A stretch of DNA of 64,000 nt from Calvatia gigantea (Eukaryota > Basidiomycota > Agaricomycetes > Agaricales > Lycoperdaceae): assembly GCA_025093985.1 (NCBI GenBank), contig JACAAK010000002.1, forward strand, positions 3,100,001 through 3,164,000. The letters run 5' to 3'. Position numbers and translations under genes: made by a program. Position 1 is the first letter of the stretch, and the number at the start of each line of letters is the position of its first letter. Shown here in pieces: positions 23,598 through 34,838 of this stretch. The notes beneath the pieces are model-generated. The model was not told where the DNA came from. It worked only from the letters and a program-made list of their open reading frames with translations, and made no database searches.

Positions 23598-24590
23598 GAG
23601 GGAGGAGAGCGGAGGGAGGAAGCTGTGCGATGGCGTTCCTAATGTATATCATCCATCTACACGTGTTTGACTGGGTGTCAAGGTTGGGACGTTTTTGCTG
23701 TTATGGGAAGATCTGTCCAAGGCGCCTTGTTATATGAGCATTTAGGACCACGGTTCATAATAGACGAGATCAGCAATTTAATGCAGCGAATGCAAAACTA
23801 GCCCAGTGTGAATAGCGATGCGAGATGGAGGACGGGAGTCAGGGTGTTGGGAAAGACTAGTGTCGCGATTAGACGATGGGGATGTTCAACTCCTGCCCGT
23901 CGTCTTCAATCACGTCTTCAATTCCTAGAAATGAGTCCATTGCGAGGTACCGGTGTGTGTTATGCGGGTTGGCAGCTTCTTGTCACAACGACGTACTTGA
24001 GTCAGTAGTCGGTGATTGAAGTCTTTAGGCCTGAAGATCTAGAGCTAAAGTTTAAGCTAAACTCTCCCACCGCCCACATCTGGATGGGGCGAAGGCGCAC
24101 CGGTAAGCCGCCGGGCTCAGTTCCTTTCTGGTAGGAAGCATAGGAATGACTCTTCCAGCAGGTTGGGAACTCACAGTACGGGCCACAAACGGGGATAATC
24201 GTGGTAGAGTCAAGCCCAGCCAACTTCAAGGCCTTCCAGGTTGGATCTTGGGTGGCAACCTTGGGATGTTTGGGATATCCAAGGCCAAATACTATCGTGC
24301 CGTCCAGAAAAAGAGGCATTTATCATATTGGGATCGCAACGAGATTCGGACATTGAAAAAATATGGTTTGGGCGATTCCTCGATATAAGAGTACACTGTC
24401 CTGCCCAAACTCGGGTGATTGTACAACATAACAGTAGGATGGGTACATTTTGAAAAGACAATGCAAGTCCAATTCAGAAGTCCAAGTCAAATAAAAAGTC
24501 CATTAACTACAGGTGGCAAAGATAAAGTGGGTGATTACCTGGGGAGAATAATCATCAGCGGGAAAACTCGGGGGGTGAGGATATTTAGAC
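23598..24590. other. 1 kb without a recognisable gene
   Basis: It contains the NACHT upstream region and the cerato-platanin 1 3' flank. Frames at 24002-24461 on both strands lack recognisable motifs and a consistent exon chain. Confidence 0.4.
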
Positions 24591-25014
24591 CTACAATCCA
24601 CACAAGGACGCTGCAGCCTTCTTAGCGGTTATAGTAACCCTCCCAAGCTGTGTTGCCTGCCCACCCGTAAGGGTGTCCATCGCGGATTTTGCAATGTTGA
24701 AGTTAGGACCTGAGACGTCGATAGCCAAGACACTGATCGTCTTTGACACATTTTTGGTGTTGGTGTACGTTAAATTCCAACATGTGCCAGCAGTTTATTG
24801 AGTTCCAGCCTTCGACTGCGGGTGCACCACCGATGAAGGGGAATTTAGGGAGGGAGCCGAAGGTCGAGAAGCCCGCCGTGAGAAGACCGTTTTCGCCGTC
24901 GGAGCAGGCAACGGTCGCGAGTGAGCCGGCCCTGTTGTCGTAAACAGTATCGTAGCTGGTTGTGAGCGCCGAGGCGAGAACGGGGAGGGCGGCAAGAGAG
25001 GCGAAGAACTTCAT
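24591..25014 (-). CDS. Cerato-platanin family secreted protein 1, with an apparent +1 frameshift
   Basis: Single exon. It starts with a signal peptide (MKFFASLAALPVLASA), then TTSYDTVYDNRAGSLATVAC, GLLTAGFSTFGSLPKFPFIGG and GWNSINC. After that Cys one surplus base (24789, in TGCTGGCAC) must be skipped to continue GTCWNLTYTNT, SVLAIDVSGPNFNIAKSAMD and the end AASLCGL. Skipping it restores all four conserved Cys. Read literally, the frame closes soon after the shift. Cerato-platanins are small double-psi beta-barrel proteins in the fungal wall and culture fluid. They bind chitin oligomers and in plants act as elicitors, some being phytotoxic. The paralogue at 39318-39758 is intact. Confidence 0.88.
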
Positions 25015-25116
25015 AGTGGGTGGTGAATTGAAGTTGGTGGAGTGTGTTTCGGCGGGTGCACTGTAGTCTGCACAACTAAGCTGCGACTTGAGGCCCTATA
25101 GCCAGAAAATGGCTTG

Positions 25117-25124
25117 TTTATATA
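25117..25124 (-). promoter_or_regulatory. TATA box of cerato-platanin gene 1
   Basis: TATATAAA on the minus strand, 103-110 bp before the start codon. Confidence 0.6.
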
Positions 25125-26188
25125 GCCAGAGGCACCCCGGAGGACACATGGAGCCAGGTAAATTTAGACTCGACGACTGTCTAGAATATGGCCGTGATTC
25201 TGGATGAGAAGACATGATTGCGGTGAATGTTCACCGTAAAGCGGTCAGGATATGCATCTCGAAGTATCAGCTGACGGAGAGAGAAGCGGGTCAAGGTAAA
25301 CATATGGAAGTTCTTGCTTCTTCTGATCTGGTTGTGGGATCAAAATAAAATGTTTGGGTGGGAGATTTTGGTCAGCTGCAGGTTGCTGGTCCTGGGATAA
25401 CAGACAAGTCCAGAATGAGATTCTAGGGACATCCAGATGTTGCGTTGGGCCGAAGAATTGTCGTGGTCAGGGAAGTCCACACCAGGTGTGTGCTCAGGAT
25501 GAACAGATGTAGACCCCACGACGGCGACAAATCACCTGCCGAGCTCTGTTTAGAGGTCGGGAATTCCGTAGTGAGCATGGTGTGGGATGGGTTCGTTAAA
25601 GAAAAGAACCTTATGGTCCGGTAGAAATGTGTGGTGAACTGGAAGTATCTGAAATTAACAAAGATGGTGTTCCACCGTTATGGTTTGGCTTGTTTGAATG
25701 ATGCAGGGAAAGCGGATTTATGGACCCAATCATAGGCTCATTGGGGTGCGGGGAGGTTGGTCGTCTTGTGCACATGTTTGAGGGGTATTTCTAGGTTTTG
25801 TTGAATCTCATGATAGTGTGGTCGGATATAGTGTTGAGTGGTCAATATCAGCGATGAGTCGATCATGCGCCTCTTTGGTCAAGAAACAAAGTGGCATAAA
25901 CCGGCGCGAACAAACGTGATGTCATTTCAGTTGATTTGTGTTGTGTAACCTCCACAAGCCCCACCGTTACCGCCTGCTCTGTGCAAAATGACCGAGATAT
26001 ATTTTGTCTGCTTCAGTTGGGTCGGTCCTGGTTCAAACTGTCGTTCTACAATAAATAGGGTCCATGCCTGGTGAGCCATAATTATCCAAGCTGGTTTTCT
26101 GGCTGACCCCTCCACTGCCGACGCGTTAGGAATTAAACGTGGTGTACTATCAACCAGTCTCTCCCCTCAGCCTCCTTCTCCCAAGACG
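25125..26188. other. Intergenic region upstream of cerato-platanin 1
   Basis: About 1.1 kb between divergent genes. It probably holds cerato-platanin control sequence and the upstream region of the next gene. A 62-codon minus-strand frame at 25927-26115 is not recognisable. No repeat was noticed. Confidence 0.4.
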
Positions 26189-26721
26189 ATGAGAATGTTG
26201 ACTCCCCAGAATAACAAGAAAGAAACCGTTTTAACCACCAGCGAGGTGCGCGAGTCAATCAGGACTAGGGCTGACGCTGACTTCTACCTTCGCGTTGCCA
26301 AGACCGCCACTCCCCAACCAGCTTCCGATTTCTCTAGAAAAGCTCTTCCCCTTCACGTCAACCTCACCCATACCCCACCCAAGTTACCCGAGGAGGGTGA
26401 AACTGTGGTACCTGATGATCCAGGGCACATTGCAACGTTTACACTTGTTCCGTATACACTTCCGACCGGAAACGGGGGCTGGAGAGGGAAAGGGAGAGTC
26501 AGGGTGGAGCTGCTAGATGGTGAGGACAAGACTCAGGTTGAGGCGATTGTTTCGTGAGTCTTTCGGCGGCTACACTCATCGACCTTATAACCTAACTTGG
26601 ACTCAGGATAAGGGCTGTCGTTGTTGATAATAAGAGTTCAGGGCAAGGTTATGAGGCTGCTAGTGAATTTGACGGTGGTGTTGAAGGGTACGAGAGCGAC
26701 AACGATGATGGATCTCTTTGA
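26189..26721 (+). CDS. Small acidic protein of unknown function
   Basis: Two exons (26189..26553 and 26607..26721) joined across a 53-nt GTGAGT...CAG intron with branch-like CTAAC give 159 residues. The middle is a probable beta-rich segment (GHIATFTLVPYTLP, GRVRVELLDGEDKTQVEAIVSIRAVVVDN) and the tail is very acidic (EGYESDNDDGSL). Phase agreement, the splice signals and uninterrupted sense through both exons support a real gene. An upstream exon cannot be excluded. I do not recognise the family. Confidence 0.6.
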
Positions 26722-27377
26722 TAGTCAGGATGTACGCTGGTCCGTTAATGGAATTTCCTGAAATTTCTTGGGATTTCTTTGTATTCCTGTATCGGTTCTT
26801 GGGTTATTTTGAGAGGGACGAGAAGCAACACTCCCAAATCTGTGGTTCGCGAGGTCAAATACGCCAACCAGAAAAGGTTAGTTCTCACAAAGCATATTGT
26901 CCCTTGGGTGCGTTTACACAACAACCTCTATATGCACTGATGATCATCGTTATTCAGCTAATTCCTAGTGCTGGCCTGAGGCGAGGCCCGCCCGTTTATG
27001 GGCTCAATGATTAAGCAAGTAACAAAAGGAATGACCTAAGTACCATGGACTTATCTAGGCTCCCATTGGGTACGTCTGTTGAGCTTCTCTTCGCTGACAA
27101 TCACTAATCAGCGAACATCAGCTGATCGTCTACCAAGCTCCTGTTCCATACACTTACGCCTTACATCCCCTTATTCTCCCGCCTTATGATGGAGTTCTCT
27201 CGGGGGCCGCTCTAGCAAAAGACCGACGTGGGCACCCGAACATCGTGCGGTATGGAGGTGGGAATCGGCTGCGCATATTAAAGTACGTGAGCTCCCAGAA
27301 TGAACCATACCTTACCTCCCACAGACACCCTTACCGAGGTGGGCACTTTGGAGACCCCCTAATTCATTTCGCCCATG
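26722..27377. other. Spacer upstream of the GH3 gene
   Basis: About 660 bp with no coding potential recognised. It ends at a TATA element just before the GH3 start. Confidence 0.4.
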
Positions 27378-27384
27378 TATAAAA
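27378..27384 (+). promoter_or_regulatory. TATA box of the GH3 gene
   Basis: TATAAAA lies 31-37 bp before the ATG, implying a very short 5' untranslated region if used. Confidence 0.45.
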
Positions 27385-27414
27385 TTAATAGGGGAAACGT
27401 GATTGGACGTAACC

Positions 27415-30400
27415 ATGCACCTCACAGTGTTCTTACTACTGGGAGCTTTCACTTTGAGCCGTGCCCAATTCACATTGCGTGTGTATGCCCCAGCTTTATC
27501 ATGATCGTATGTTCACATTCTGTACCAGGTTCATGGGACGATGCATATAAATTAGCCAACGCTGCTGTTACACAAATGACGTTGAGCGAAAAGATAGGGA
27601 TCGTCAAAGGCACAGGCCAGCTCAACAGCAACCGTACGATTTTCACAAAACCTGCTACTTAATCACGATCCCAGTTTAATCCCGAACACTGTCCCTTCAG
27701 GCCGATGCGTTGGCGACACAACTCCTGTTTCTCGCCTTGGAATCCCTTCATTCTGCTTCAACGATGGACCAGCAGGGGTGCGCCTGACGAAGAACGTGAC
27801 TGGTTTCCCTCCCGGTATTAATGCTGCGTCGACGTTTAGTAGGAGGTTGATGCGTGCGAGGGGCAAGGCGATGGCGGAGGAATTTAGGGGTAAGGGCATC
27901 CAGTGAGTAACGCTATCATTGAACTTCGGAATGTGAAAATTGAGTGGCGAGAATGGCAGTGTATTGTTGGGACCGGCTTTGGATATCGTAAGTCGTTTCA
28001 ATTGTCTCGATACATAACTTAATTCGGTCGCTGTAGATGCGGAATCCGAAGGCAGGACGTGGCTGGGAGAGGTACGTTGCATTTCACATGTTCATACCCT
28101 TCTGTGATCTCTGACGTCATGCAACTAAGTTTCGGCCCAGATCCGTACTTGACCGGGGAAGCGGGCTATGAAACTGTCCTTGGTATACAAAGCGTCGGCG
28201 TTCAAGCTTGCGCAAAGCATTTCCTAGCAAATAACCAAGAACACTGGAGATATGGGCTCTCGGCTAATCTGGATGACAGGACAATGCACGAGATTTATTT
28301 TTATCCCTTCTTGAGGACCATTGAGGTAAGGTTTAGCGGTCGTGGTCCAGGACACCTTTTGGACATGCTTAATCACTTTGCAGGCTGATGTCGCCTCCGT
28401 CATGTGCGCGTATAACCGGTTCAATGATACTTCGTCCTGTCATCAGGCTGGGTTATTAGGGCCGGATGGGTTGTTACAGAAGAATGGTTTCAAAGGTAGC
28501 AACTCAAACCTGAACCGCCATCCTACATCTTAATCATAATGGGGTTTCAGGCTACGTTGTCAGCGACTGGGGCGCCACACACGACTCTGCCGCCGATAAC
28601 GCAAACGCTGGACTTGATATGGAACAGCCAGGGGACTATATCGTCATTGGTGCGCGCCTCTCGTGGGGAGAACTCATCCGAACCACCTTGCTAACCGAAG
28701 CTCAACCAGGCGGTGGTATTTTCGCAGGGATTTTTGGCATTGGTGCCCTTGGAGGACTTGAGGGAGCAGTTAACAATGGTTCCGTTAGCACGGAGGTACG
28801 TAAAGATTCTCCTGCCTCCAGTCTGGGATGATTTCTAATCCCTGGGAACAGAGGCTCAACCAAATGGTAGCGCGTATTCTTGCGTCGTGGTACCGCCTGG
28901 GGCAGGATTTAGTACGTCAGAAAATCGAGTCCGATGTATTCCAGACAACTGATTCCTTTCGCATGGCTAGGGATACCCACCAGTGAACTTTGATTCCCGA
29001 AAGCCAGACGGTTCAGGAACGCGCAACCTCCGCATCAATGTCCGTACGGCTGAACATACTGCCCTTGTCCGCGAAATCGGGTCAGCATCAGCGGTTTTGC
29101 TCAAGAACAACCGTACTACCAGTAATGGGTCACCTACCGGAAGCACTATTCGTGGGTTGCCTTTGGACAAATCAAGAATCAAGACTATGGCAGTCGTTGG
29201 ACAGGATGCAAAGTTGCCGAATCAAAATTGTGGAGATTTAAATGAATGTAATGATGGGACTATGTCCGTTGGGTGAGCGCATCCATCCCTTCTGCGGGAG
29301 AAATACGGACTGAAGATCAACTGCCTCTGTAGCTGGGGTTCAGGCTCTAATTCACTGGAGTTCATTGTACCCCCGATCGATGCTATTGCCTCCTTTGTTG
29401 GTTCTTCCGCAACCATAGCCACTTCGCTGTCAAATGATTTAGATGCCGGAGCGAATGTTGCTAGAGGCAAGGATGTGTGTCTTGTCTTCGCCAATGCGTA
29501 AGGTCCCTCGTATTCGATTATGATTCGGGTGTTAACTACGACCAAATCTACACAGTATGAGCGGTGAACTTGGGTTCTACGATATTGTTGTTGGTAATCA
29601 AGGAGATAGGAACGACCTCGCCTTGTGGTTCAAAGGGGGCAGTTTGGTGAGCCTTGGTGTTGTCGTTAATGGGTTCGTCTACTAATGATAACCTCGTAGA
29701 TCGAACGAGTCGCGGGTGTCTGCAGCAATACCATCGCTATTGTCCATTCAGTCGGACCGGTCAGTTTCAGCTGGAGCAATCATCCAAATATCACTGGTAT
29801 TATATATGCGGGTGCTCCAGGTGAACAAACTGGACCCTCCCTTGTCGATGTTCTCTATGGAATGTATAACCCCAGCGGAAGACTGCCTTTCAGCATTGGC
29901 GACGTAGGCCTCTCATCTTAGTCTTATGGGCCCACAGCTGATGACTGGGCAGAGCGAAAGTGATTACGGTACCACCATCGTCTACGTCAGCAATGGGTTC
30001 CCGGAGGTATGGTGAATCTGCAAGTTTTCAAAGCCACTTGATACTAACTCTACCTCTCAGATCAACTACTCGGAAAAACTTCTGCTCGATTATCGGTACA
30101 TGGATGCCAATAATATCGTCCCGCGTTTCGAGTTCGGTTTTGGGTTATCCTACACGACTTTCGGATATTCATCCCTTTCTATCACGAATTCCGGAACTTC
30201 CAAGGTCGTCTCGTTCACTGTAACCAACACTGGGGCTTTCCCTGGAACGGAGAAGCCTCAGTTATACCTTGGCTATCCTTCTGGAGCCAATGAACCACCG
30301 AAGGTGTTGAGAGGTTTCGAGGAGGTTCAATTACCAGTCGGAGCTAGTTCGACTGTGAAGATGACACTGAGCCAACGAGACTTTAGGTGAGAGACTTATC

Positions 30401-30574
30401 TTGTTATGTCGGGAAATGGCACCTTACGTCTCGTTCAGCGTTTGGGATACCCCAAGCCAGTCTTACGTTCGTCCTGCCGGCACGTTCACTGTTCCATGTT
30501 GGTGCGTCGATAAAGGATATCAGATTGACGGGCACGTTTTAAAGATTCTACCTCGACATACCGGCACCAACTAA
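27415..30574 (+). CDS. Glycoside hydrolase family 3 beta-glucosidase, secreted; shifted C-terminus
   Basis: Seventeen exons run from 27415..27478 to the last at 30439; all joins keep phase (for example 28130..28325, 28551..28649, 28971..29272, 30061..30386). A signal peptide (MHLTVFLLLGAFTLSRAQ) is followed by the GH3 TIM-barrel landmarks CVGDTTPVSRLGIPSFCFNDGPAGVR, GWERSFGPDPYL, AKHFLANNQEHWRYG and the nucleophile Asp in YVVSDWGATHDS. The alpha/beta sandwich and the fibronectin-like C-domain (PRFEFGFGLSYTTF, QLYLGYP) follow. The enzyme releases glucose from cello-oligosaccharides. One 60-nt intron (28650-28709) is a multiple of three without stops, so retention would insert 20 residues. Near the end a surplus C (30494-30495) moves the frame: expected HVGASIKDIRLTGTF with stop at 30540-30542 is out of frame, and the literal frame runs to 30574. 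Confidence 0.92.
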
Positions 30575-31178
30575 AGTCAAATATTAAACTTTAAAGAAAT
30601 TTATACCATGAAACCTAGTTAAGTTTTTGGTTTCGGCCGTGAGCTGCCCGCCAGAATTTCGGATGAATAGTAGGATTCGTTATGCGTGACCACCGACTGC
30701 ATTTTCTATGAAGGGGTGTATCAACATATCACAGAAATGCGTTAGGAATGTCCTTGTACGTCCATGGCGGAAATACCAAGGACGAAATTTGTTGCGATAA
30801 CCTGGACATGGATCCCGTTGCGGGATATTTGCTCCTGTATTTGGAGACCCTGAATCGCTGGTGCCGGTGGATGGCCAAGGCGCCAAAGGATGAGCTTTTC
30901 TTTATCCGAGTGGTGGGTACTGTATGGTCTGCAAACAAGTTTTTCAGAATGTATGGGCTTGCCCCTCGCTATTAATGGGTTGTAAAACGTGGTTTTTACT
31001 CGGGTAACTACCTATCACTCTGTGAAAGGCTCTGAGATGAGAAGAATTAAGGAATTAATTTCTCCGAGAAGCCGCCACGAGGGGGCACCTTAGCCGAAGT
31101 AGCTGCAATCATTCAGCTGAGCCTCCTGTACCCTCGCAATCATTTCCGACACCTCACGACTCATTCACGACCACCACC
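30575..31178. other. 600-bp spacer
   Basis: Between the GH3 gene and the membrane-protein gene. A 75-codon plus-strand frame at 30748-30975 has no recognisable motif. The last 60 bp before the next ATG are C-rich. Confidence 0.4.
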
Positions 31179-32222
31179 ATGTCCCTCCTCGTTTTCCCCC
31201 TCGCCGAGGTCTTTCGCTATGCATTGACACCCATTGCACCCTTTGCGTGGTTTGGTATTGGGCTCAGCACACTTGACATCGTTGCCACGTTTCGTCTGTG
31301 TATCATCTTGCGCCAAATCCGAGAACAAATACAGGCCCAGCATGTTGCAGTTAAAGGGAAGGGAGGCCTAGAAGACAAGTCGATGGTGAAAGCGATCACT
31401 ACCACACTATTGGTCGTTTATGGTGGGGAGGCAATTACAGGTAAGTCTTCCGCGGTGCGTTTGGGGTTGTGGTGACCTGGAAACGCCATGCAGGACCTTT
31501 CCTGGGCATTCCGCCCTCGTTTATGGTTTCTGGTGTGGTACCGACATTGTATGCCGTTGTTCAAGCAATTGTGGAGTACCTGCCATCTGTTCCTACCCTG
31601 AGCGGAGAGCTGGAGCTTCCGTTGTCAGTCGTGGATGGGTTTACGCGCACGTACTTGCTGTGCAACCTCATCCCTCCCTCCGTGACCCAGAACCAGTCAT
31701 CTATCATCGCCTCCTCCCCATGGACTCTCCTCATGACTTCACTGGTGAGCAATAATGCGGAACTAGCCTCTGCTACTGGGCACTGACCCGAGTACCAAAC
31801 AGATCACAGCCAACGGCGGATTCTTCGTCACTAATCTGTTTTCGCTCCTTCACCCCACCTCAATGGCAGTGCAGACTCCTCCAGAATTGCAGGCGTATGG
31901 ATGGACGACTGTAGACCTTTGGTGTGCACCTGTTATGACAGGATTCTATGCCTTTTTGACGCACGCCCAACCGTTCTGGGCTGATTTGCATGCTCTAATT
32001 GCCGAGTTCCTGGGCGGCGCTGGAAAGGCAGTTGAGCCGGTTGATCCAGAGACTGCTCGGGTGATTTGCGCACTCATTCTATCTGGGTTATTTTCCTCAA
32101 GGACTGTGGTCAATTTCAACATGTGGAAGAAACCTGTGCCGAAAGGTGAGTCTCACTTGATTTTCGGATGGGAGTTAGTGGCTGATAAGAAATATGCCGC
32201 AGTCAAAGCCAAGACACTGTAG
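31179..32222 (+). CDS. Predicted multipass membrane protein (possibly TRIC-like)
   Basis: Four exons (31179..31440, 31494..31744, 31803..32145, 32203..32222) give 291 residues. Several hydrophobic segments are visible: PIAPFAWFGIGLSTLDIVAT, a stretch ending TTLLVVYGGEAITGPFLGIPP, FMVSGVVPTLYAVVQAIV, GFFVTNLFSLLHP, and ARVICALILSGLFSS. The last exon encodes only VKAKTL. Total length and a Gly-rich segment before a Pro-rich turn (YGGEAI...GIPPSF) loosely recall trimeric intracellular cation channels, but the match is weak. The safe statement is an integral membrane protein of unknown function. Confidence 0.7.
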
Positions 32223-32332
32223 CCAAGTAGATATTCATTATGTCATAAGCTGAGGCCTTGAGGCAGTGTAACCTACCCAATATATACGTTTGGGCAACAA
32301 TCTCCATTGACCCTCTCCATCTCCCCCCCGTC

Positions 32333-34282
32333 ATGCAAGTCCCCCCTGAGGCTTTTCTCCTCCTCAGCCTTCCCAATTGTACCCTCTCCTCGAAAGACTT
32401 TTTAGATTCAGGCGTACTTGGCCTCGAATGTGTCACTATACCCCTACCTGATGCCTCCGGTCCCAGTGAACGTGACGTCTATCTTGTGCTCAGGATAAAC
32501 ACATCAGAGATCCCCATAGATCCTGCAAGAGCCATCCAACGTTCGGATACCCCCAATGCAAGGATTTACACGATTTACAGCTCCGCAAATGACCCTACGG
32601 AACTTGTGCTCACTATTCCAACACCTCATGGAGATACCAAATCCACTACTTTGCATGAAGATTTAGATATCTTCGAAGGAATTCTCGAGCAATATACTAC
32701 CGATTTCCGCCCCGCACCTTCCTCAGCTGCAGCTCAACCTCAGGTCCAGGATCGTGCCGTTCCAAATGGGCCTCCTCCGACATATACCAGTGGTGAGAAG
32801 GACCTTCGTGGCCATCTGGTTATGATCAACGAGGAGACTGGGGAGGTTGTTGGCGAAGTTGAGGACCGATTCCGTATTCAAGAGGACGCTACGATGTACC
32901 AACGAGGGCACGAGAACGACCCCGTCATTATTGAAGTGCCTGACGAAGGTGGCCTACGTGAGTCCGACGTAGGTGCCATGGAGGCCTTTGCCCGAATCGT
33001 CCCTCCTGACCAACGAGATTGGATCACTAAATCTGCTGCCGTTGTCAGGTGCGTCATATAAGTACTTATCTGATCGGCGACCCTAGAGCTAATTATAGTT
33101 TTCAATTAGTACTGCAGTTTCGCTAACGACGAACTTGTTGGTCACGACAATCACAAGCGCATCGAGTTACTACATCTCAAAGTCGGCCCCTTCGCCGCAT
33201 CACTCCTCTAATTCGAAAAATAAAGGAAATGAGAAGGGGACCGCCCCAGTTCCAGGGACGCGAGACACTGCCTCCCCTCCACCTCCTCTCCCGCCTCGTG
33301 CGCTCGTCTTTCTCACCTCTGAGCGGACGCGCAAAGGTCTTCGGAACGTACACAGTGTTTCCGGGCAAGCCGTTAAAGTGAGCGCCAAGACCGTCAAGAC
33401 CATCGATAATATGATTCGTCGTGCCATGGGCGCCAGACCTAAAGAGGACAGGCTGGGATACAACCCAGCTCCACATAGTTCACTCGCACCTGTTCCACGT
33501 ACTCTACCCTCTCAGACTGCAGGTGCTGCTGCACCTGGGTATTATGGTTCTTCGCCTGAGCCTTTCCCGCCATCACAGTGGAATCTGGATTCTAAGCCTC
33601 CCTTACCTCCTCGCTCGGGTTCGGGTCCTGTTCCGGGATTACACCAGCCCCCACCTCTTCCTCCGCGCTCTGTTTCTCCTGCCCCTCCGTCCCAATTTCC
33701 TCCATCTCAATTCCCTCCACCCCAGTTCCCTCCACCCCAATTCCCTTCATCCCAATACCCTCCACCCCAATACCCTCCACCTCAATTCCCTCCGTCTCAA
33801 TTCCCTCCATCTCCATTCCCTCCATCCCAATTCTCTCCACCTCAATTCCCTCCATCTCAATTCCCTCCACCTCAATTCCCTCCACCTCAATTTCCTCCTA
33901 CCCAATCTCAATCCAACTCCCAACCGGGACCAACCTCACTCATGTCTCCACCACTCCAACCCAAACTCTCAGGAATCTCGCGCATCCTCATATCCGCCGA
34001 TCTAGTCCTCTCCACCATCGATGACTCTACTCGCAAACTCCTCGATACAGGTACCAACAACATCGGCCGCGTTATGCATCACAAATATGGCGCGGAGGCT
34101 GCGGAGAGTTCGTTGTTGATGGCCTGGTACGGCGAGGAATGTAGGGGTTGGTGTATGTTGATATGTCGGGTATTGGGAGGAGGGCGTTGTTGAGGAGGGC
34201 TGGGATGAGTTTTGTCAAGGGACGAGTACAGAGTAAGAGGCCTGTGCCGCCTGTGCCTGGACAGGAGGTTCAAAGCAAGTAA
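32333..34282 (+). CDS. Spartin/senescence-domain protein, C-terminus interrupted by two apparent +1 insertions
   Basis: Exon 1 is 32333..33048 and exon 2 starts at 33110. The N-terminal 200 residues carry PPPTYTSGEKDLRGHLVMINEETGEVVGEV, the usual lead-in to the plant/fungal senescence domain. That domain starts around IVPPDQRDWITKSAAVVSTAVS. It is split by a Pro/Gln-rich insert of roughly 200 residues that contains a minisatellite, then resumes as GISRILISADLVLSTIDDSTRKLLDTG. The end is out of frame twice: a surplus T at 34125 (GGCCTGGTAC) and a surplus G in the run 34144-34147. Skipping both yields GTARNVGLVYVDMSGIGRRALLRRAG and a natural stop at 34280-34282. The literal frame stops at 34193. 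The family (spartin, ERD7) associates with lipid droplets and membranes; the role here is inferred. Confidence 0.82.
33690..33905 (+). repeat. In-frame 15-nt minisatellite encoding F-P-P-x-Q repeats
   Basis: About 14 tandem copies of a unit close to CAATTCCCTCCACCT, with variants, encode repeats such as QFPPP and QYPPP. Every unit is 15 nt, so copy changes keep the frame. The repeat sits in a disordered insert of the senescence-domain protein. Confidence 0.85.
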
Positions 34283-34838
34283 AGGACGGGTTGCTTGGGG
34301 TTTAAGGTCTCGAGGCCTGGCCTGAACTTTGTATGATATGTCCGGATAATGTTGGTTATTACAACGCGAACTCCTTTGATCGGATATGCTTTGTGGATTA
34401 AATAGAATGTATACACCCAATGAACTGGAAGAGTATCTGAAGTTATGTACCCAGTACATCACCTTCAGGAGGGTGTGCTTGTCAGTTGTGTGATTTGTAT
34501 CCTTCCATATGTCATCAAGGTCAGTTATTTCAATTTTTAATGAAGCTTCAGTTTAATATTGAAGGTCAAGTTTTACCATGACCATTTCCCAGTGTGTATA
34601 TAGCAGAATGAAGACTGAGAGGTATTATCAAAGTGGGATGAGATCCTAAGTTCACGGATATTTTGAGCTTGATCATTTCACTCGCCTGAAATCTTGTTTC
34701 CAGTAGTAGCGAATTACGAACGATGTCTCTATGAGTGGTGTGAACATCACTTAAGTCGTGGAAACGTCACGTATCCAGCGGCAGCGCAATGAGAGGAAAT
34801 TAATATGCAAGCGGGAATACAAGTATTAACTATAGGGT
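34283..34838. other. Convergent intergenic region
   Basis: 556 bp between the 3' ends of the senescence-domain gene and the ABCG gene. AT-rich stretches that may serve transcript ends; no coding potential seen. Confidence 0.45.

Noticed and set aside
31179..32222. Firm call as a TRIC channel
   Set aside because: Only length and one Gly-rich turn agree; the hydrophobic pattern is not decisive.
33592..33885. Minus-strand frame of E-G-I-x-x-E repeats
   Set aside because: It is the mirror of the Pro/Gln minisatellite in the senescence-domain gene; no splice or start support.
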